From: Scalesia atractyloides
Lineage: Eukaryota; Streptophyta; Magnoliopsida; Asterales; Asteraceae
DNA length: 64,000 nt
Assembly (NCBI GenBank): GCA_947069175.1
Contig: CAMTDV010000013.1
Location: 29,577,857-29,641,856 of the forward strand
Direction of reading: 5' to 3'
Part shown: positions 1 through 11,976 of the stretch, in pieces
Numbering within the stretch: the first letter of the stretch is position 1
Layout: each line of letters begins with the position of its first letter
Position numbers and translations under genes: made by a program
The notes under the pieces: generated by a model
Database searches by the model: none
What the model was told of the DNA's origin: nothing
The model's input: only the letters and a program-made list of their open reading frames with translations

Positions 1-24
1 TGGTATCCACCATAACAATAATCA

Positions 25-292
25 TCATTTTCCTTAAATTAGGGTTGAAGGGTTTAACGGTGTAAAGGGTTGATGAATTAATGATCGCATTGATGTTGGA
101 TGCAATGGAGCATGAATTGAGTTTAAGTGAATTGAATGTTAGTATAATTATGGAGCCATCATTTTCCTTAAATTAGGGTTGAAGGGTTTAACGGTGTAAA
201 GGGTTGATGAATTAATGATCGCATTGATGTTGGATGCAATGGAGCATGAATTGAGTTTAAGTGAATTGAATGGATGTATAACTATGGAGCTG
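25..292. repeat. Two direct repeats of 134 bp
   Basis: The unit beginning TCATTTTCCTTAAATTAGGG at 25 restarts at 159. The two units are almost identical. The same duplication is present in copy 2 from about 33957, so it predates the split of the two copies. Confidence 0.9.
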
Positions 293-362
293 TGGTTTTG
301 ACGATTTACATGCATGTAAATAAAATGGGTAGGAGCTAGGTTCTAGAGAATGTTCGACATAC

Positions 363-960
363 TTGCAAAAAAATTATAGCAGTGTAAAAAAGTTCGATTT
401 AAAATTTTCTTTTTCGAAACTTTTACATGATGTCAAACTTTTACATTTGACATCGTCCGAAAGCTTTTTGTTCGAGGTTCGACACCATAAGTTAAAAAGA
501 ACATTTACATGTGAATTTACATTTGACATTTTAAAAAAAATGTTTAGAATTTACATTTGATATTTAAAAAAATGTTTCCATTTGACACCATGCGCAAAAT
601 CTTTTTTGACATTAGGCATTGTACGTAAAGTTTTTGACATTCCACACTGTACGTAAAAAACATTTTGTGTGTGAGTTTATATTCGACTTTTAATAAAATC
701 GTTTACATTCGACAAAGTGCGCAATTTTTTTTTTGATATTAGACACGTACATAAACTTTTTTTTTGACATTCGACACCGTACACAATTTTTTTTGACATT
801 CGAAATCTTATGTAAATTTTTATTGAAATTCGACACCATACATAAAAAAGCATTCTACATGCGAGTTTACATTTGATGTTTAATAAAAGGTTTACATTCA
901 ACAAAGTGCGCAGAAATTTTTTACATTGCCGTAAAAAAATTATCAATGATGTCATCGTTT
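363..960. repeat. Degenerate TTTGACATT / GTACGTAAA motif array
   Basis: Short phrases built from TTTACATTTGACAT, GACATTCGACACC and GTACGTAAA recur about every 30-60 bases across this stretch, separated by T or A runs. The array is shorter in copy 2 (about 34310-34710), so it has gained or lost units. Small reading frames across it have biased, repetitive composition and are not credible genes. Confidence 0.7.
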
Positions 961-1305
961 TGTAAAAGAATTTTACATGAGTGTAAATGAAGAATAACCA
1001 TCGTAATCTGAAACTTTACATCGCTTTTAAAAAAATGCCGGTTAGAAGGGTTTTAAAGGATTCTGTTTTTGAAATGTTTTAAATGTTGATGGGGTGTGTA
1101 AATTGGATTTTGTACTTGAATGTTTTTTCTTGGTTACGGTATGTTTTTCCAAATATATCGGATTCCACACACGATTATATTTATTCATGAATGAAAACTT
1201 TTGTCGAGATTCCGAATGTACTCATGTCGTAGTGTGCACTCTGAGTGATTACAATAAAACAGTAAGACTATGAATGAGAAAGGTTTCAGGGACGAAACCT
1301 CCTTT

Positions 1306-1319
1306 AAGGAGGGTAGACT
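1306..1319 (+). other. Polypurine tract before LTR copy 1
   Basis: The purine-rich AAGGAGGGTAGA immediately precedes TGTAACGCC, the LTR start. Just upstream is GGGACGAAACC, a phrase typical of the end of gypsy internal regions. This fixes the element as plus strand. The same tract is at about 34990-35003 in copy 2. Confidence 0.75.
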
Positions 1320-4300
1320 TGTAACGCCCCAAACTTGAATTTTGATTCGATAGCTTTATCCCTTGTGCTATGGTATGAAATGAGATAACCAAGTTATCTA
1401 ATTTAGTTAAAATATAAGCTCAAATACAAGGAATGAATTTCTTGTGACTAAACAAAAATAATCAACAAAACTATAGGGGCTAAAAGGGGGCAAGTTGAAA
1501 GATGTTTCAATTAAAAACATGGGGGAAAAGGGAAAAAAACCATTTTTTGGGTATATGTGTGTGTGTTGAGATATGGAGCAGGGAAGGAGAAAACACTCCT
1601 TCAACTATAACAAGAAATTCTGCCATTTGAGAGTGAATTAGGGCTGAATTCATATGCATGTGATGGGTTTCTTAAGCATCTAAGTGTCCTCTACATAAGG
1701 TATGTTGAAATTTGTGATTTGATAATCTTGTATGAAATGGGTTTCAATCAATCCACGAATTCATGTGAAATTGGTTGACTATTAGTTAGAATCACCACAT
1801 ATAACTTAAATTATGCTTGAATTTGGCTATCTTGGTGACTTAAAGTGAAAAACCCACTTAATGTAGGAGTATTGTAAGTTTAATGGTGAATTATGTGCAA
1901 ATTTGTGTAATGTTGATGTATGTAACTACATGTATTGAGTATTTGTTGAGTGAATTAGGTGTAGAATGAAAGACATGTGAGTTTAGTTGATTGTTTTGAT
2001 GATCCATAACATGAACTAGAAAGAATATGCAAAGAACGCTTGTACGCACACCAAATGTTTGATGAAATGCCTAAGTGAAGTTAGAAAGTGATGTTGCATG
2101 TAAAAACAAGGTAATTATGTATACAATATGATAATGATGAAATTGTTAGAAAGCTTATATGAGGAAGATGTGTTTGAATTAATCCATGTGAAGGTTTTTG
2201 TCTGAGTTCAAGATTGGTAGAAGTATGCATTAGTAGCTTGTAGTACATGCTTGAATGGTGGTGCATACTATGTGTCGGATTAGTTGCTTAATGGTAATTT
2301 AGAAATGGATGGGTAATAAATGACTAGCTTGTGGACTTACTAGTAAATGATGATGTTGATATTATGTAAATTGCCAACCTTGAATATGGTTGTCAATTGT
2401 AGGATCATGAAAGTGTTAGTATGTGTTGAATTGACGATACACGTGTATGTATGTAATTAGTTGATCATGTGCTCATGTGTGTCCTAAACCATGATTATGA
2501 AATGTAAATTGTATCATTAGTATGGTCGACTATGTTTAGATAAATACATGTTCATATGTTGAAAGTATGTAAGTAGGACAGTTGACTTTTTGAAAGTCAA
2601 AAGTGTGTGAATAACATGACTAGGCTTTTGGATATATTTATAAGGGTAGAGAGATCATATGATACAAGTTAGATTATTTATGTGCTACACATGATGGTAA
2701 ATGAAATAAGCATGGATATCGAATAAGTTGATTGTTAGTGCGAGTCTTATGCATGCTAGTAGTTATTTAATGAAAGTCAAGCAACCGTTTGGGTTGGAAT
2801 TGAATGTTAGTGTTGATGAACAAGTGTAATAACAATGTTTTGGATATCATGGTATCAATGGGTAGGAGTTTTCACTATCATGGACCAAAGCATGGAGAAC
2901 TAATGGAATAAGAGGAGCGAGGAAACTAGCATGAACATGGCGAGCACAAGGTAAGTGATTCTCAGACTCACTTCAAAGTATGTATTTATGTAATTGTTGT
3001 ACCTATATGTTTAGAGTGGGATTATGGTAGTGTAAAGGGAAAAGGAAATTTTGGTTAAATGTTATATGTTTAAATTGAAGCGAATCGTGGCCGGGCTAAT
3101 CGAACAAGACTCGTAACGGGTCAAAATAAGTTGAAGATATGTAGCAGCAGCAGTTGTCCACCGTAAGCTATGGTAGTTGACTGTAGCTTACGGTAGGGTG
3201 CTGAAGTTTTAGCAGAAAGATCCTAGCGTAAGTTACGGTGGGTAAACCATAGCTTACAGCATATTTGTTATTTCAAATTGTTGCTAGCCGTAAGCTAAGG
3301 CCAGCAATTTTGTTTTTGCATAAGGTCCCCACTGTACGCTGCGGTAGGAGGACCGTAGCTTACGGCGGGCTCTTGTAACGAATGTAAATTCCCGATAAGT
3401 TTCCAGAAAGAAACATAACCTATAAAAAGGTGGTTAAAAGCTTAATTATGTCGCGTGCATATGAATAATGATTTTGAGTTCGTATGAGATATATATATAC
3501 ACACATCTAAGTGTGTGATTAAATCTTGAACATACAATGGTGTTATACGTGCGAAGGGACGGAACTTGTTTATATGCATGTCTATTGTCAATTGATTGTA
3601 TGCATGAACACGTATGGTATGTTGAATACGTTTGAGTGAACGAGATTGTATGTAGGTATGAATGTATTTGGAATCATAGTGGATGTAAGTCGTTGAACTA
3701 GCATGTGTAATGTGAGTAAAATATAGGTAAGTACGTACATGTTTATGTGAAAGGGTACATTCATGTTGTAGTTTAAGTAGATGCGTACAAATGGTTGGCG
3801 TTCTTTTTACAAAGATGTGGCGTTTGAATATGTTGAGATTACGGGTTTGCTAACCATGTTATTATTAAGTATGTTTGGAAGTGCAGGTATAAGAACGTCA
3901 ATCTTTCGACTGTATTGAGATGATTGAAAGTTAAAAAGGATAATCGATTGAAATAATTTACGCACTCAGAATGTGTTATGGACATTTTAGCTTATACAAT
4001 ATTTTATATTCGATTGTCACCATTTACTAATGTGTTGGTTGTAGGTGGTGATCGCAGGATTTTACCGATTTTATTTATCACCACCGAGGACAAACGGTAG
4101 AAGATTGAACTAAAGAGTAAGGATTGTACGGGAAACGATAATCACATAGTTGTCATTTATATCATAAGCGATATGATAAATAAAGATGAATGTTGTAATT
4201 CTTTTAGAGAAATGATATGTCATTTTATTAATTGACCTTCAAGTATGTCAAACTATTTATAAACAAATAAATTTTTGGTTCGTATTTCCGCTGCGTCTGT

Positions 4301-4424
4301 TCTGGTTTAAACGTGTAATGTTGTGGCCGATAACATGGAGGTTCAAGCGGCATTTCAAATTCATTCTTTATGATATGGTGTAATATTTTTTGACAAACAC
4401 TAGTTGACCTGTAGTGTTTTTTCA
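1320..4424 (+). mobile_element. Long LTR of non-coding LTR element, copy 1
   Basis: The LTR starts TGTAACGCCCC right after a polypurine tract. Homology with copy 2 ends at GTGTTTTTTCA (4424 and 40323), which gives a TG...CA element of about 3.1 kb. Downstream flanks differ between the copies, supporting this as the true LTR end. It contains no credible gene. About 0.4 kb (roughly 1950-2350) is missing from copy 2. Which LTR of an element this is cannot be told, because both copies follow an internal 3' end. Confidence 0.65.
3160..3368. repeat. Cluster of CCGTAAGCTA / TAGCTTACGG motifs
   Basis: About eight variants of CCGTAAGCTA(C)GG and its reverse complement occur in 210 bases inside the LTR, in alternating orientation (for example 3161-3170 forward, 3353-3365 reverse). 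The cluster is kept in copy 2 at about 36408-36617. It could be a binding-site cluster or a structured RNA region of the LTR; function is unknown. Confidence 0.7.
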
Positions 4425-4780
4425 TATAAAAAACATGTTTAAAATCACGATTATGTTGGAGTGTTTTCAAGGAAAGAAATTGTTCATTTGTGAAAAATTT
4501 TAGTGACCTTGAAATTAGGAAGAGGTGATCTAATTGATTGATGTATACGACAGGGACAAGTGTATATAAAATTACCCTTATACCCTTTGTACTTTGATTT
4601 CATTTTAAAAACAAAAAAAAAGAGTAGTCAAGTACAAGAAAGTTAACAAAACAATCACAACCATACAAACAAGATTAATGAAGGATTGAGAATGATTCTT
4701 AGGGTTCTATCATCTAGTGGTGGTTTTCATCTTACCCAATCCATTAATATATATATATATATATAATATATATATATATA
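4425..4780. other. Unassigned intergenic stretch ending in (TA)n
   Basis: No gene is seen. The stretch is AT-rich with an A-run near 4610 and ends in a TA microsatellite (about 4746-4780) that forms the left flank of a MITE. Confidence 0.5.
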
Positions 4781-4973
4781 GGGTTATGTTCATTTGTGAA
4801 CACTAATGAACTAATTCTACCTCTTGATTATCAATACACAAGTGTAAATCAATGGTCAAGATTTAATGATGAGAATACACTAGTGTATTTTACGATTTGA
4901 TGATGTAAATCAATGGCTAGGATTTGTTCACTCAGTTTACAAATACACTAGTGTTCACTCTAAAATCTCACCC
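4781..4973. mobile_element. 193-bp MITE inserted in a TA microsatellite
   Basis: The ends are imperfect inverted repeats: GGGTTATGTTCATTTGTGAA on the left, and GGGTGAGATTTTAGAGTGAA reading in from the right. Both ends abut (TA)n. Inside are inverted motifs around ACACTAGTGT. It resembles in design, but not in sequence, the four MITEs near 55.2, 55.7, 61.6 and 62.2 kb. Superfamily is not assigned. Confidence 0.6.
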
Positions 4974-5686
4974 TATATATTATTAAATATGAGTATTGTT
5001 ATCTTTCATGGATTTTAATAGTACAGACTAGAAAAATAGCGAATAAAGGTTATAAAGGAAAATCAAATTACGAAAAACTAAACTGGTTAAAATGTATATC
5101 ATATAAAGTAAACGCGTGATATAGAAACTTATAGAAAACAAAAAAAAGGACAAAAACAATTATTGTAGACATATATTTTACAAATGTTATATAGCTAAGG
5201 TAAATTATAAGGAGAAAAACTTATTAAGTTAGAGAAAATTTTGGAAACTCAATGTATGAACCAGATACTGTCACGCTTTCATTGTTACATTCTTGCGAAG
5301 GGTATTTTTAGAAGTTTATTGAATGTAACTGAGAACTTTTTGACTGAATAATGTGCACTTTTCAACTTTGCATTCAACTCTTTTCAACTTTGCATTTAAT
5401 ATATGTACTTCTTTTATTTTTTTTATTTTGTTTTATTTTTTATTTTTTTATTTTCAATTAAGAGATTATAAATCTCACTTAAATCTCATATATCATCACC
5501 CACAATAACACAAAAATACACACACATTCTAAAAATCCTTTTTTTTGTTAAGTGTACTTGTTTAAGTCCGAATGATTAAGATATGAGGCTTCTTCATAAA
5601 GAAACGACTTTTTTATTTAGATCCGGTTTAGACCTATAAGGTTGCAAGCAAACGAATTGGACCTTAAGATCCACCTTTTTTTAGAT
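4974..5686. other. Unassigned AT-rich stretch
   Basis: No gene, RNA or transposon could be recognised. Contains a TTTTATTTT-rich tract around 5410-5455. Confidence 0.4.
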
Positions 5687-5832
5687 GTATAAATTTTCAA
5701 CAAACTGTTCCATTTGTTTACATTTGTACTGTTTTCCTTCTTATATATAGCTTTCTTTTCTATCCAGTCTTTATATAAGAAGGAAAACAGTATAAATGTA
5801 AACAAATGGAACTGTTTGTTGAAAATTTATAC
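5687..5832. repeat. Near-perfect long palindrome (hairpin)
   Basis: The left arm from 5687 and the right arm ending at 5832 are reverse complements over about 61-62 bases with two mismatches, separated by about 20 nt. Transcription in either direction would give a long, almost perfect hairpin. It could be a young fold-back MITE or a proto-miRNA/siRNA hairpin. No target duplication was identified. A short reading frame inside it merely reads through the arms. Confidence 0.85.
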
Positions 5833-6857
5833 TATTATTGTCAATTTCTAAATTGTGAAAATTTATACTATTATCCGGTTTTTAAATAAAAATTCCCCAT
5901 TTGCTATGTAATTTCATTAATATTATTGTCAATTTCTAAAATTGTGCTTTTTTGTTCTCAGTTCGTTGGTAGAGGACACCATGATTAAGAAGACGAAGAT
6001 CAAATTATGATGATGGGGACTATAAAGTTCGTTATTTCAATTTTGCACCAGTTGTTACATTTGAGTTAGTTACAGGATTTGAGTTGGTTTTGTTGTTATT
6101 ACACAACGATCTAGCATTTTAAAGAAATAAAGTGTTCTTTGATATTTTTACATATATGATGGCCTTTTACAAAAATATATTTTACATTTTTATATAACAT
6201 AAATGATATATAAAGTGGTTTTTGTTATTGTTACATATGTTTTTTTGTAACGTTTACATGATTTTATGCTATTTTTGTGTATAACAATTTTGTGTTACAT
6301 TTTCATGTTTATGATAATGTTTACATGTTTTATGTTACTTTTTTTGTGTATAATATTTCTATGTAACATTTTATGTTGGTTCATGTATATTTGAAAAAGA
6401 AAATAAAAAAGATTAAAACTAGAGAGAGTTTGAGAAAAAGATCGTGAGATTGTAGCAAATTTAACTATTGATTTGAAAAAACGTACGACAGAGAAAAGGA
6501 ATGTAATAATTATGTAAAGAAAAAAGTTGATAGATTACATGAGTCAAGTGAAACCAAATTTCCAAAATTACCCTTACATACTTTTTTTTTGAACTTCTCG
6601 GCTATTTTAAAAATGAGAAAAGGTGATTATTTATTCTCATCAAACGAGAGTCATAGATCATAATGAATAAATGGTTAAAATATAGTTTTCATAGTTTTCT
6701 TTAACTTCAAACGGTTTTTGATTAACCTTTCCAATATAGCTAATATGTATCAAGGCAAGGCATATTTGCTATTCTAGATGATATTGTAAGAACATGACTA
6801 GAAATATAAAATTTGTGATTAAAAAACATCATATAATATATATATATATATATATAT
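5833..6857. other. Unassigned AT-rich stretch, ends in (TA)n
   Basis: No gene is seen. Repeated TTACAT/TTTACAT words occur at 6110-6400. A TA microsatellite at about 6836-6858 precedes the Helitron-like array. Confidence 0.4.
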
Positions 6858-8405
6858 ACTACATTTCACATAGAGGGGACTAGGGTCAGGCAATTGCCTT
6901 GGTATTTTTCTATTGGTACAGTCAAATTACGATTTTGTTCCGTTTAAATTTACAGTTTTTCATTGGTTTTGTTTTTTCTACTCCATACCAAATTACGATT
7001 TTGCACTCAGCTCAAATTTACTGTTTTTGTCATTGTTTTTGTTTTTTTTTCCTGTCAAATTACGAATTTTCCCAAGTGTAAAATTATAGACATGCCATCA
7101 TTTTAGTGTATTTTTACAAAACTATGGTAGTATTTTATTTTAATTGTTTGGCTCGATATAATTTTTATTCGTGGCACGCGACCGCCTGGCACACACTCAT
7201 TTGTCTTGAAAGTTACAATTCTGCCCCTAGTTTAAAATTATAATTTTTCCATCCTTTTAATTTTTTTAGCAAATGTATGGTAGTGTTTTGTTTAATTGAT
7301 TGACTCGATTTATTCTTTTTGAGATCGTGTTATGAGTAGTATGTACAAGTAACCGAAACACAGACGTACATGTTACGAGAGAGAAATATTCGCCTTAGTG
7401 CCCCGCACCGCGATACTACATATCTCATTGAGGGGAATAGTGTCAGGCTGGCACTTCCCTATTGGTCCAACGAAATTACGATTTTGCCCCATTTAAATTT
7501 ATAGTTTTGCCATTGGTTTTGTTTTTTTTTTCTCTGCCAAATTACGATTTTGCCCTCAGCTCAAATTTACAGTTTTATCATTTTTGTTTTTTCTTGTCTA
7601 ATTACAATTTTGCCCCCACTACATATCTCATAGAGGGGAGTAGTAGAAGGTAGCTGCCCGACACTTCCTCATTGGTCCAACTAAATTACTATTTTGCCCA
7701 ATTTAAATTTATAGTTTTGCCATTGGTTTTGTTTTTTTCCTCTACCAAATTACGATTTGCTCTCAAATTTACAGCTTTGTCATCGTTTTAGTTTTTTTCT
7801 GTCAAATTACGATTTTGCCCTAGTGGAAACATATCTCATGGAAGGGAATATTGCTAGAGCTGCCTGACACTTCCCCATTGATCAAACCAAATTATGATTT
7901 TGCCCGTTTAAGTTTTCCATTAGTTTTGTCTTTTTCCTCTCTGCCAAAAATTACGATTTTGCCCTCAGCTTAAATTTACAGTTTTGCCATCGATTTTGTT
8001 TTTTTCTGTCAAATTACGATTTTTCCCGAGTGTAAAATGATAGTCATGTCGTCATTTTTGTTTATTTTTATGTGACAAAATTTTGGTAGTTTTTGTGTTT
8101 TTACAAAACTATAGTAGTGTTTTGTTTTAATTAGTTGACTCGGTGTAATTTTTATTGGTGTCAGGCGGCTACCTGGCACACGCTCATTTGTCCTAAAAAT
8201 TAAAATTTTCCCCTTGTTTAAAATTATTGTTTTTCTATCGTTTTAGTTTTTTTAGTAAAAATATCTTAGTGTTTTGTTTTAATTGGTTGACTCAATATAA
8301 TTTTTTTAGATCGTGTTATGAGTAGTATGTACAAGTAACAGAAACACAAACTTACAAATGATAAAAAAATATTTAACTTGGTGTCCCGTAACACAGGCAA
8401 GGCAA
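6858..8405 (+). mobile_element. Helitron-like tandem array
   Basis: Units begin CTACAT(A/T)TCTCAT(A/T)GAGGGG near 6860, 7413, 7619 and 7826. They share phrases such as AAATTACGATTTTGCCC and TTTACAGTTTTGCCATCG. Two long units end with GATCGTGTTATGAGTAGTAT followed by a GC-rich stem-like segment (about 7395-7412 and 8376-8395). The second runs into CTAGTT at about 8401, like the hairpin-plus-CTRR 3' end of plant Helitrons. No RepHel protein is present, so if a Helitron it is non-autonomous. The assignment is inference; the array itself is directly visible. Confidence 0.45.
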
Positions 8406-9470
8406 AAACTAGTTTACTTGAAATCTTCAAAAAGTGTGGGCTCATTGCATTTCAACGGAAATGTATATGACTAAAGAAATCTGTTAACCACCAAGCTTTA
8501 AACTATACGAAAAGGACAAATAATAATTAATAAGAAACCATGAAACTTAAATGTTTTAAAACATGTTTTTAAATATGACTTACAATACACATATTTTTAA
8601 GTGTTTTGAATAAAAAACAGAGTCCAATAGTTTTTTTTAATTAAAAAAAACATATGTAACGTCGTTTTTGGCTAACAGGTGTGTTACATGTATGTAACAA
8701 ATTGGTGTTTTCTTTTTAAAATCACTCGACGATATTTTTTCTCAAAACGTTCACGTATATGTAAGGTTTAAATGGAACGAAAGTTTTGCGAAAAGTCTGT
8801 GAACCATTCGATTGGAAGTTTGTTTGTGTTTGTTTGGTTTAATAAATGAAAACATGAACAAAAAGTTTGTTCATTTAATTAAATGAATGGATATGGATAG
8901 AGTTCGTGTTCGTTCATTTAGTACATGAACGTTGGGTAACTTGTTTCATAAAATCGCTTGTGTTTGAAACTTCATTAGAGTTTTTTTTTTGTTTTTATAT
9001 ATTAGATAAATACTTTAAAATTCCCACTAATAAATATATTTAACAAATATTAGTGTATCATATTTTAATTAAATTATACAATAAATATTAGGTTAGTATA
9101 CAAGTGGTCTTTCGTTAAACTAATCAAATTATATTTTACCTGAAATAAACTAGGGCCAAAAGTCCTTTCTTTAGTACTGCATGATTGAATTCCACCTCCA
9201 ATCAAAAGATTTTGGCTTATACTGTTTGATCTCTAGCCCATATAGATCAACCCGACCATGGAGAGAGTTGCAAGTTACTCGATGGCACATCTACAGCCCT
9301 TTTTATTAAATGTGGCAGTTTGCTTCATCGTCACTCTCTAGGTTGTTAGGTTACTTGGGCAATCTTGAAGGAACCCATTTTCTTTAGGTGAGGTGGATCA
9401 GGTTAAGTTATAGATGGTATTGAATACTGAAGTATATATCAAAAGGCAGAATATTTAAGAAACGTTAACT
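8406..9470. other. Unassigned stretch downstream of pseudogene A
   Basis: No gene is seen. At 8800-8960 there are TTCGTGTTCGTTCATTTA-type phrases resembling eroded non-autonomous DNA transposon sequence. The right part leads into the 3' end of pseudogene A. Confidence 0.35.
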
Positions 9471-11467
9471 GCGATTTGTTCAACTTTATCCATATGATAA
9501 CACTCCTAAATCAAAATATCCAATGCATCAGAAAATCTCCATATCTGCATGCCTTTTGACTGTTTCATCGTGCATCTTCTTGGACAACTGTTAGGACATT
9601 AGCAAGTAGGGGTGTGAATTTCTGACACGACCCGGAAACCCGACACGAACCTAACACGAAATTCGCGGGTTTAGGTTTCGTCTAAACGGGTTCGGGTCAG
9701 TTTCGGGTTGAACACGCGAACCCGTTTAGGTTTACGGGCAGGTTCGGGTCAACCTGGTCGGGTTGCTAATAGCAATTGAGGTAACGAATGCGTTATGCAT
9801 GTGTCTAATTTATTATCTGATAAAAAGGGTACCTTCTTCCTTTATGAAGATAGCTGTTTTTCCTTCACTAGGTATTGCCATTGACAATGACTTGAAGTCC
9901 CTCGAGTGTTCTTGTTCAAGCAGCTTCTTGTAGGTAAACTGAAGAAAAATAATAAATAGAATTAATACAATATTACTACTTATTAGCGGTGTACAAACAG
10001 AATCTAAACAGTGTTAAAGTCCAATGAAATTGTGGATGATCTTTGTTAGATTAAATCCAATAAAAGATAATGAATATATAATCAAAAATCAAATCTGATA
10101 TAGCTCTTACTTTGACAACATCTTCAAAATCAGTTAAAGGAGACGATGATCTTAAAGTTAGAGATTGAGGACGGCAACACCAAAGTACAACTTCCACAAA
10201 AGCTATATGAGCCAATGATTCTTCATGGCTTTCCAATTGTAACTCAACATGCTTGAGTTCATAAGGTGGCAACTCAATCGCCTTTAGCCTCTCTAACTCT
10301 AGGAATTCTGCAAGACAATTGGAATGAATATACCACCTTGTGTTGGGATTAGGTTATATTATTGTTCACAACAAACTAATGCATAAACAATTGGCCATAA
10401 AAACGAACCTGATTATATCTGCCGTGAATATGCAAGTTGAAAACTTTGAATCCATTTTTCTTGCTTAAAAAATACCTTAACTTCTGGATCCAAAGAGTGT
10501 CTATATAACCACCAGGATAACAACGCATATATGCTTTCAAGTGGGATGAATCCCTTGACAAAGTCCAGTGTTTATCCATTATCATAGGCAAGACTCGACT
10601 AGAACTACAAGTGTAAGAAATGAAACCAACTTGGGGGTTCTGAACTCGATTTCTTCCAAATCACAGTTTGAACACAGCACCAGTGTCCTCAAAGAATGAC
10701 TTGACAACATGAGGTTGTTGCATTCCTTGTGAGTAAACAAACCCAAAGTTTCAACGAAGGGGAAGTTGGATAAGAAATCACAAAAAGCATTAGAGTTTGG
10801 TAAGGGATTCCCACTGTAAACCACTTGTGTTAGTTTTTTTGCATGAACCCAAGTTCAGTAGCGGCGCCCCTCTTCCATACGTATCTACTACCAAAAGAAC
10901 AGAGAGATTTGGAGCTTCAATGTCGATTCTCTCAACTGGAGTGGTGCTATACTGAATCTTAACTTGTTGAAGATTTTGATGCCCATGAACACAAAACCTT
11001 CTGAAAAGGGCAACTGGTGGCAAGATACGTGATCACTTCATCATATACGAGCACCTTTCAAGTCTCAACTGAATCAAAGACTTGAACTCGACAGCATGAA
11101 GCATGAAGGAAGAAGGCAAGTCACATCCACCTATGGTCAAAGACGTTTAGCTGAAACGGATAAGAGTATGTTAGGCAAACCGTACTTTGGAACATCTAAT
11201 GATGAGTTGGTAAATAAGACAAGTCAATCTCCAACTCCCTGATCATGCCATTCTGAAGAAGTAATTCAAGGCATCTGTTAACAACATCTAATTCTGCAGG
11301 CTCTAGGATGGTTGTAACGAGCTTAAACGTGTGTGCAGGGAGATTTTGAAGGCAAAATCTAGACGTGGCATAATCAACATACTTGAAGAAACTTTGGCGA
11401 GATACATGTGTAAAATTACCGATATTGCAATTTAAAACCGCTAAAGAAGCAGTAAGGCGAAACCAGG
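9470..11467 (-). pseudogene. F-box/LRR/FBD pseudogene A, LRR-FBD part
   Basis: Minus-strand remains of a plant F-box/LRR/FBD gene, a class whose products act as substrate receptors of SCF ubiquitin ligases. Reading from 11467: the end of the F-box region (TWFRLTAS), a leucine-rich-repeat region with NRCLELLLQNG and FCVHGHQNLQQVKIQY, then LSSHSLRTLVLCSNCDLEEI near 10700, an exon near 10590-10380, the FBD motif (PPYELKHVELQL, PQSLTLRSS) at 10272-10090, and an exon with FTYKKLLEQE at about 9935-9830. A conserved presumptive last exon lies at about 9590-9480. Lesions: seven A residues instead of six in CK(K)LTQ near 10840, a one-base loss near 10617, further breaks at about 11110-11190, and the gypsy insertion. 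Paralogues B and C lie downstream. Confidence 0.8.
9608..9769. mobile_element. 162-bp hAT-like fragment in pseudogene A
   Basis: Begins AGGGGTGTGAATTT, a typical plant hAT end, and is full of CGGGTTCGGGTC-type subterminal motifs in both orientations. It is flanked by TAGCAAGT (9600-9607) and TAGCAATT (9770-9777), a 7/8 match that fits an 8-bp hAT target duplication. Paralogues B and C lack it at the equivalent place, so it inserted after the genes split. The right end does not mirror the left, so the terminus is altered. Confidence 0.55.
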
Positions 11468-11962
11468 TGATGTAGAGTAGAAACGATAAGTAAGATCAAT
11501 CACGTTGATTCTACGAATACCCGTGATGAACTTGTCCCAACCCTAAAATTCAACCCAAATGGCACGGAATTTGAAGTGAAAAACTGGTTTTCCCAAAACT
11601 GAAATCTGATCATATCCCCTCATAACCAACATATTAATAGAGTTATAAATTTGAAACGGACCCCAAAATACACTCGGGCCAAAAACTAAAACAAAAAAAA
11701 AGTTGGCAAAAAGCCCAAAAAAACATAAAAATGAAAAATACTCATAGAAATAATCCTTTTTTGGGCCCGAACGTCCACCCAAACTGCCGAAGGCCATTTG
11801 CAGCAAAATGGGATTTTTCCTCACGATCGTTTTGACTGGTCGCACGCCCAAAACGGACCCCCGTAGCCCAAGTTAAAGCCATTTTAGTGAAGCCCCATTT
11901 GTCACGCGATCTTGGGCCTCCAAATATAACATGGCCCGCTCCTCCACACTTGGGCCCGCATC
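11468..11962 (-). repeat. 3' LTR of the gypsy element
   Basis: 495 bp, TGATGTAGAG...GCCCGCATCA on the plus strand. It matches the other LTR (16253-16633) except for about 110 bp (11735-11845) absent from that copy. Confidence 0.9.
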
Positions 11963-11976
11963 ATTCCCCCTTGGAT
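11963..11976 (-). other. Polypurine tract of the gypsy element
   Basis: Minus strand reads CCAAGGGGGAA immediately before the 3' LTR, the plus-strand primer site expected there. Confidence 0.8.

Larger units (their letters stand above)
1..1319 (+). mobile_element. Non-coding LTR element, 3' internal region, copy 1
   Basis: This segment sits directly upstream of a polypurine tract and an LTR start at 1320, so it reads as the 3' internal part of an LTR element. No gag or pol frame is visible. A near-identical segment lies at 33933-35003 in front of the same LTR. Homology in copy 2 begins with the same bases as window base 1, so the left limit of copy 1 cannot be judged here. I infer a non-autonomous, LARD-like element because both copies lack coding sequence. 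A decayed internal region of an autonomous element remains possible. Confidence 0.6.

Noticed and set aside
1407..1604. 65-codon minus-strand frame, identical at 35090-35287
   Set aside because: Lies in the non-coding LTR; identity reflects the recent LTR copies and no domain is recognisable.
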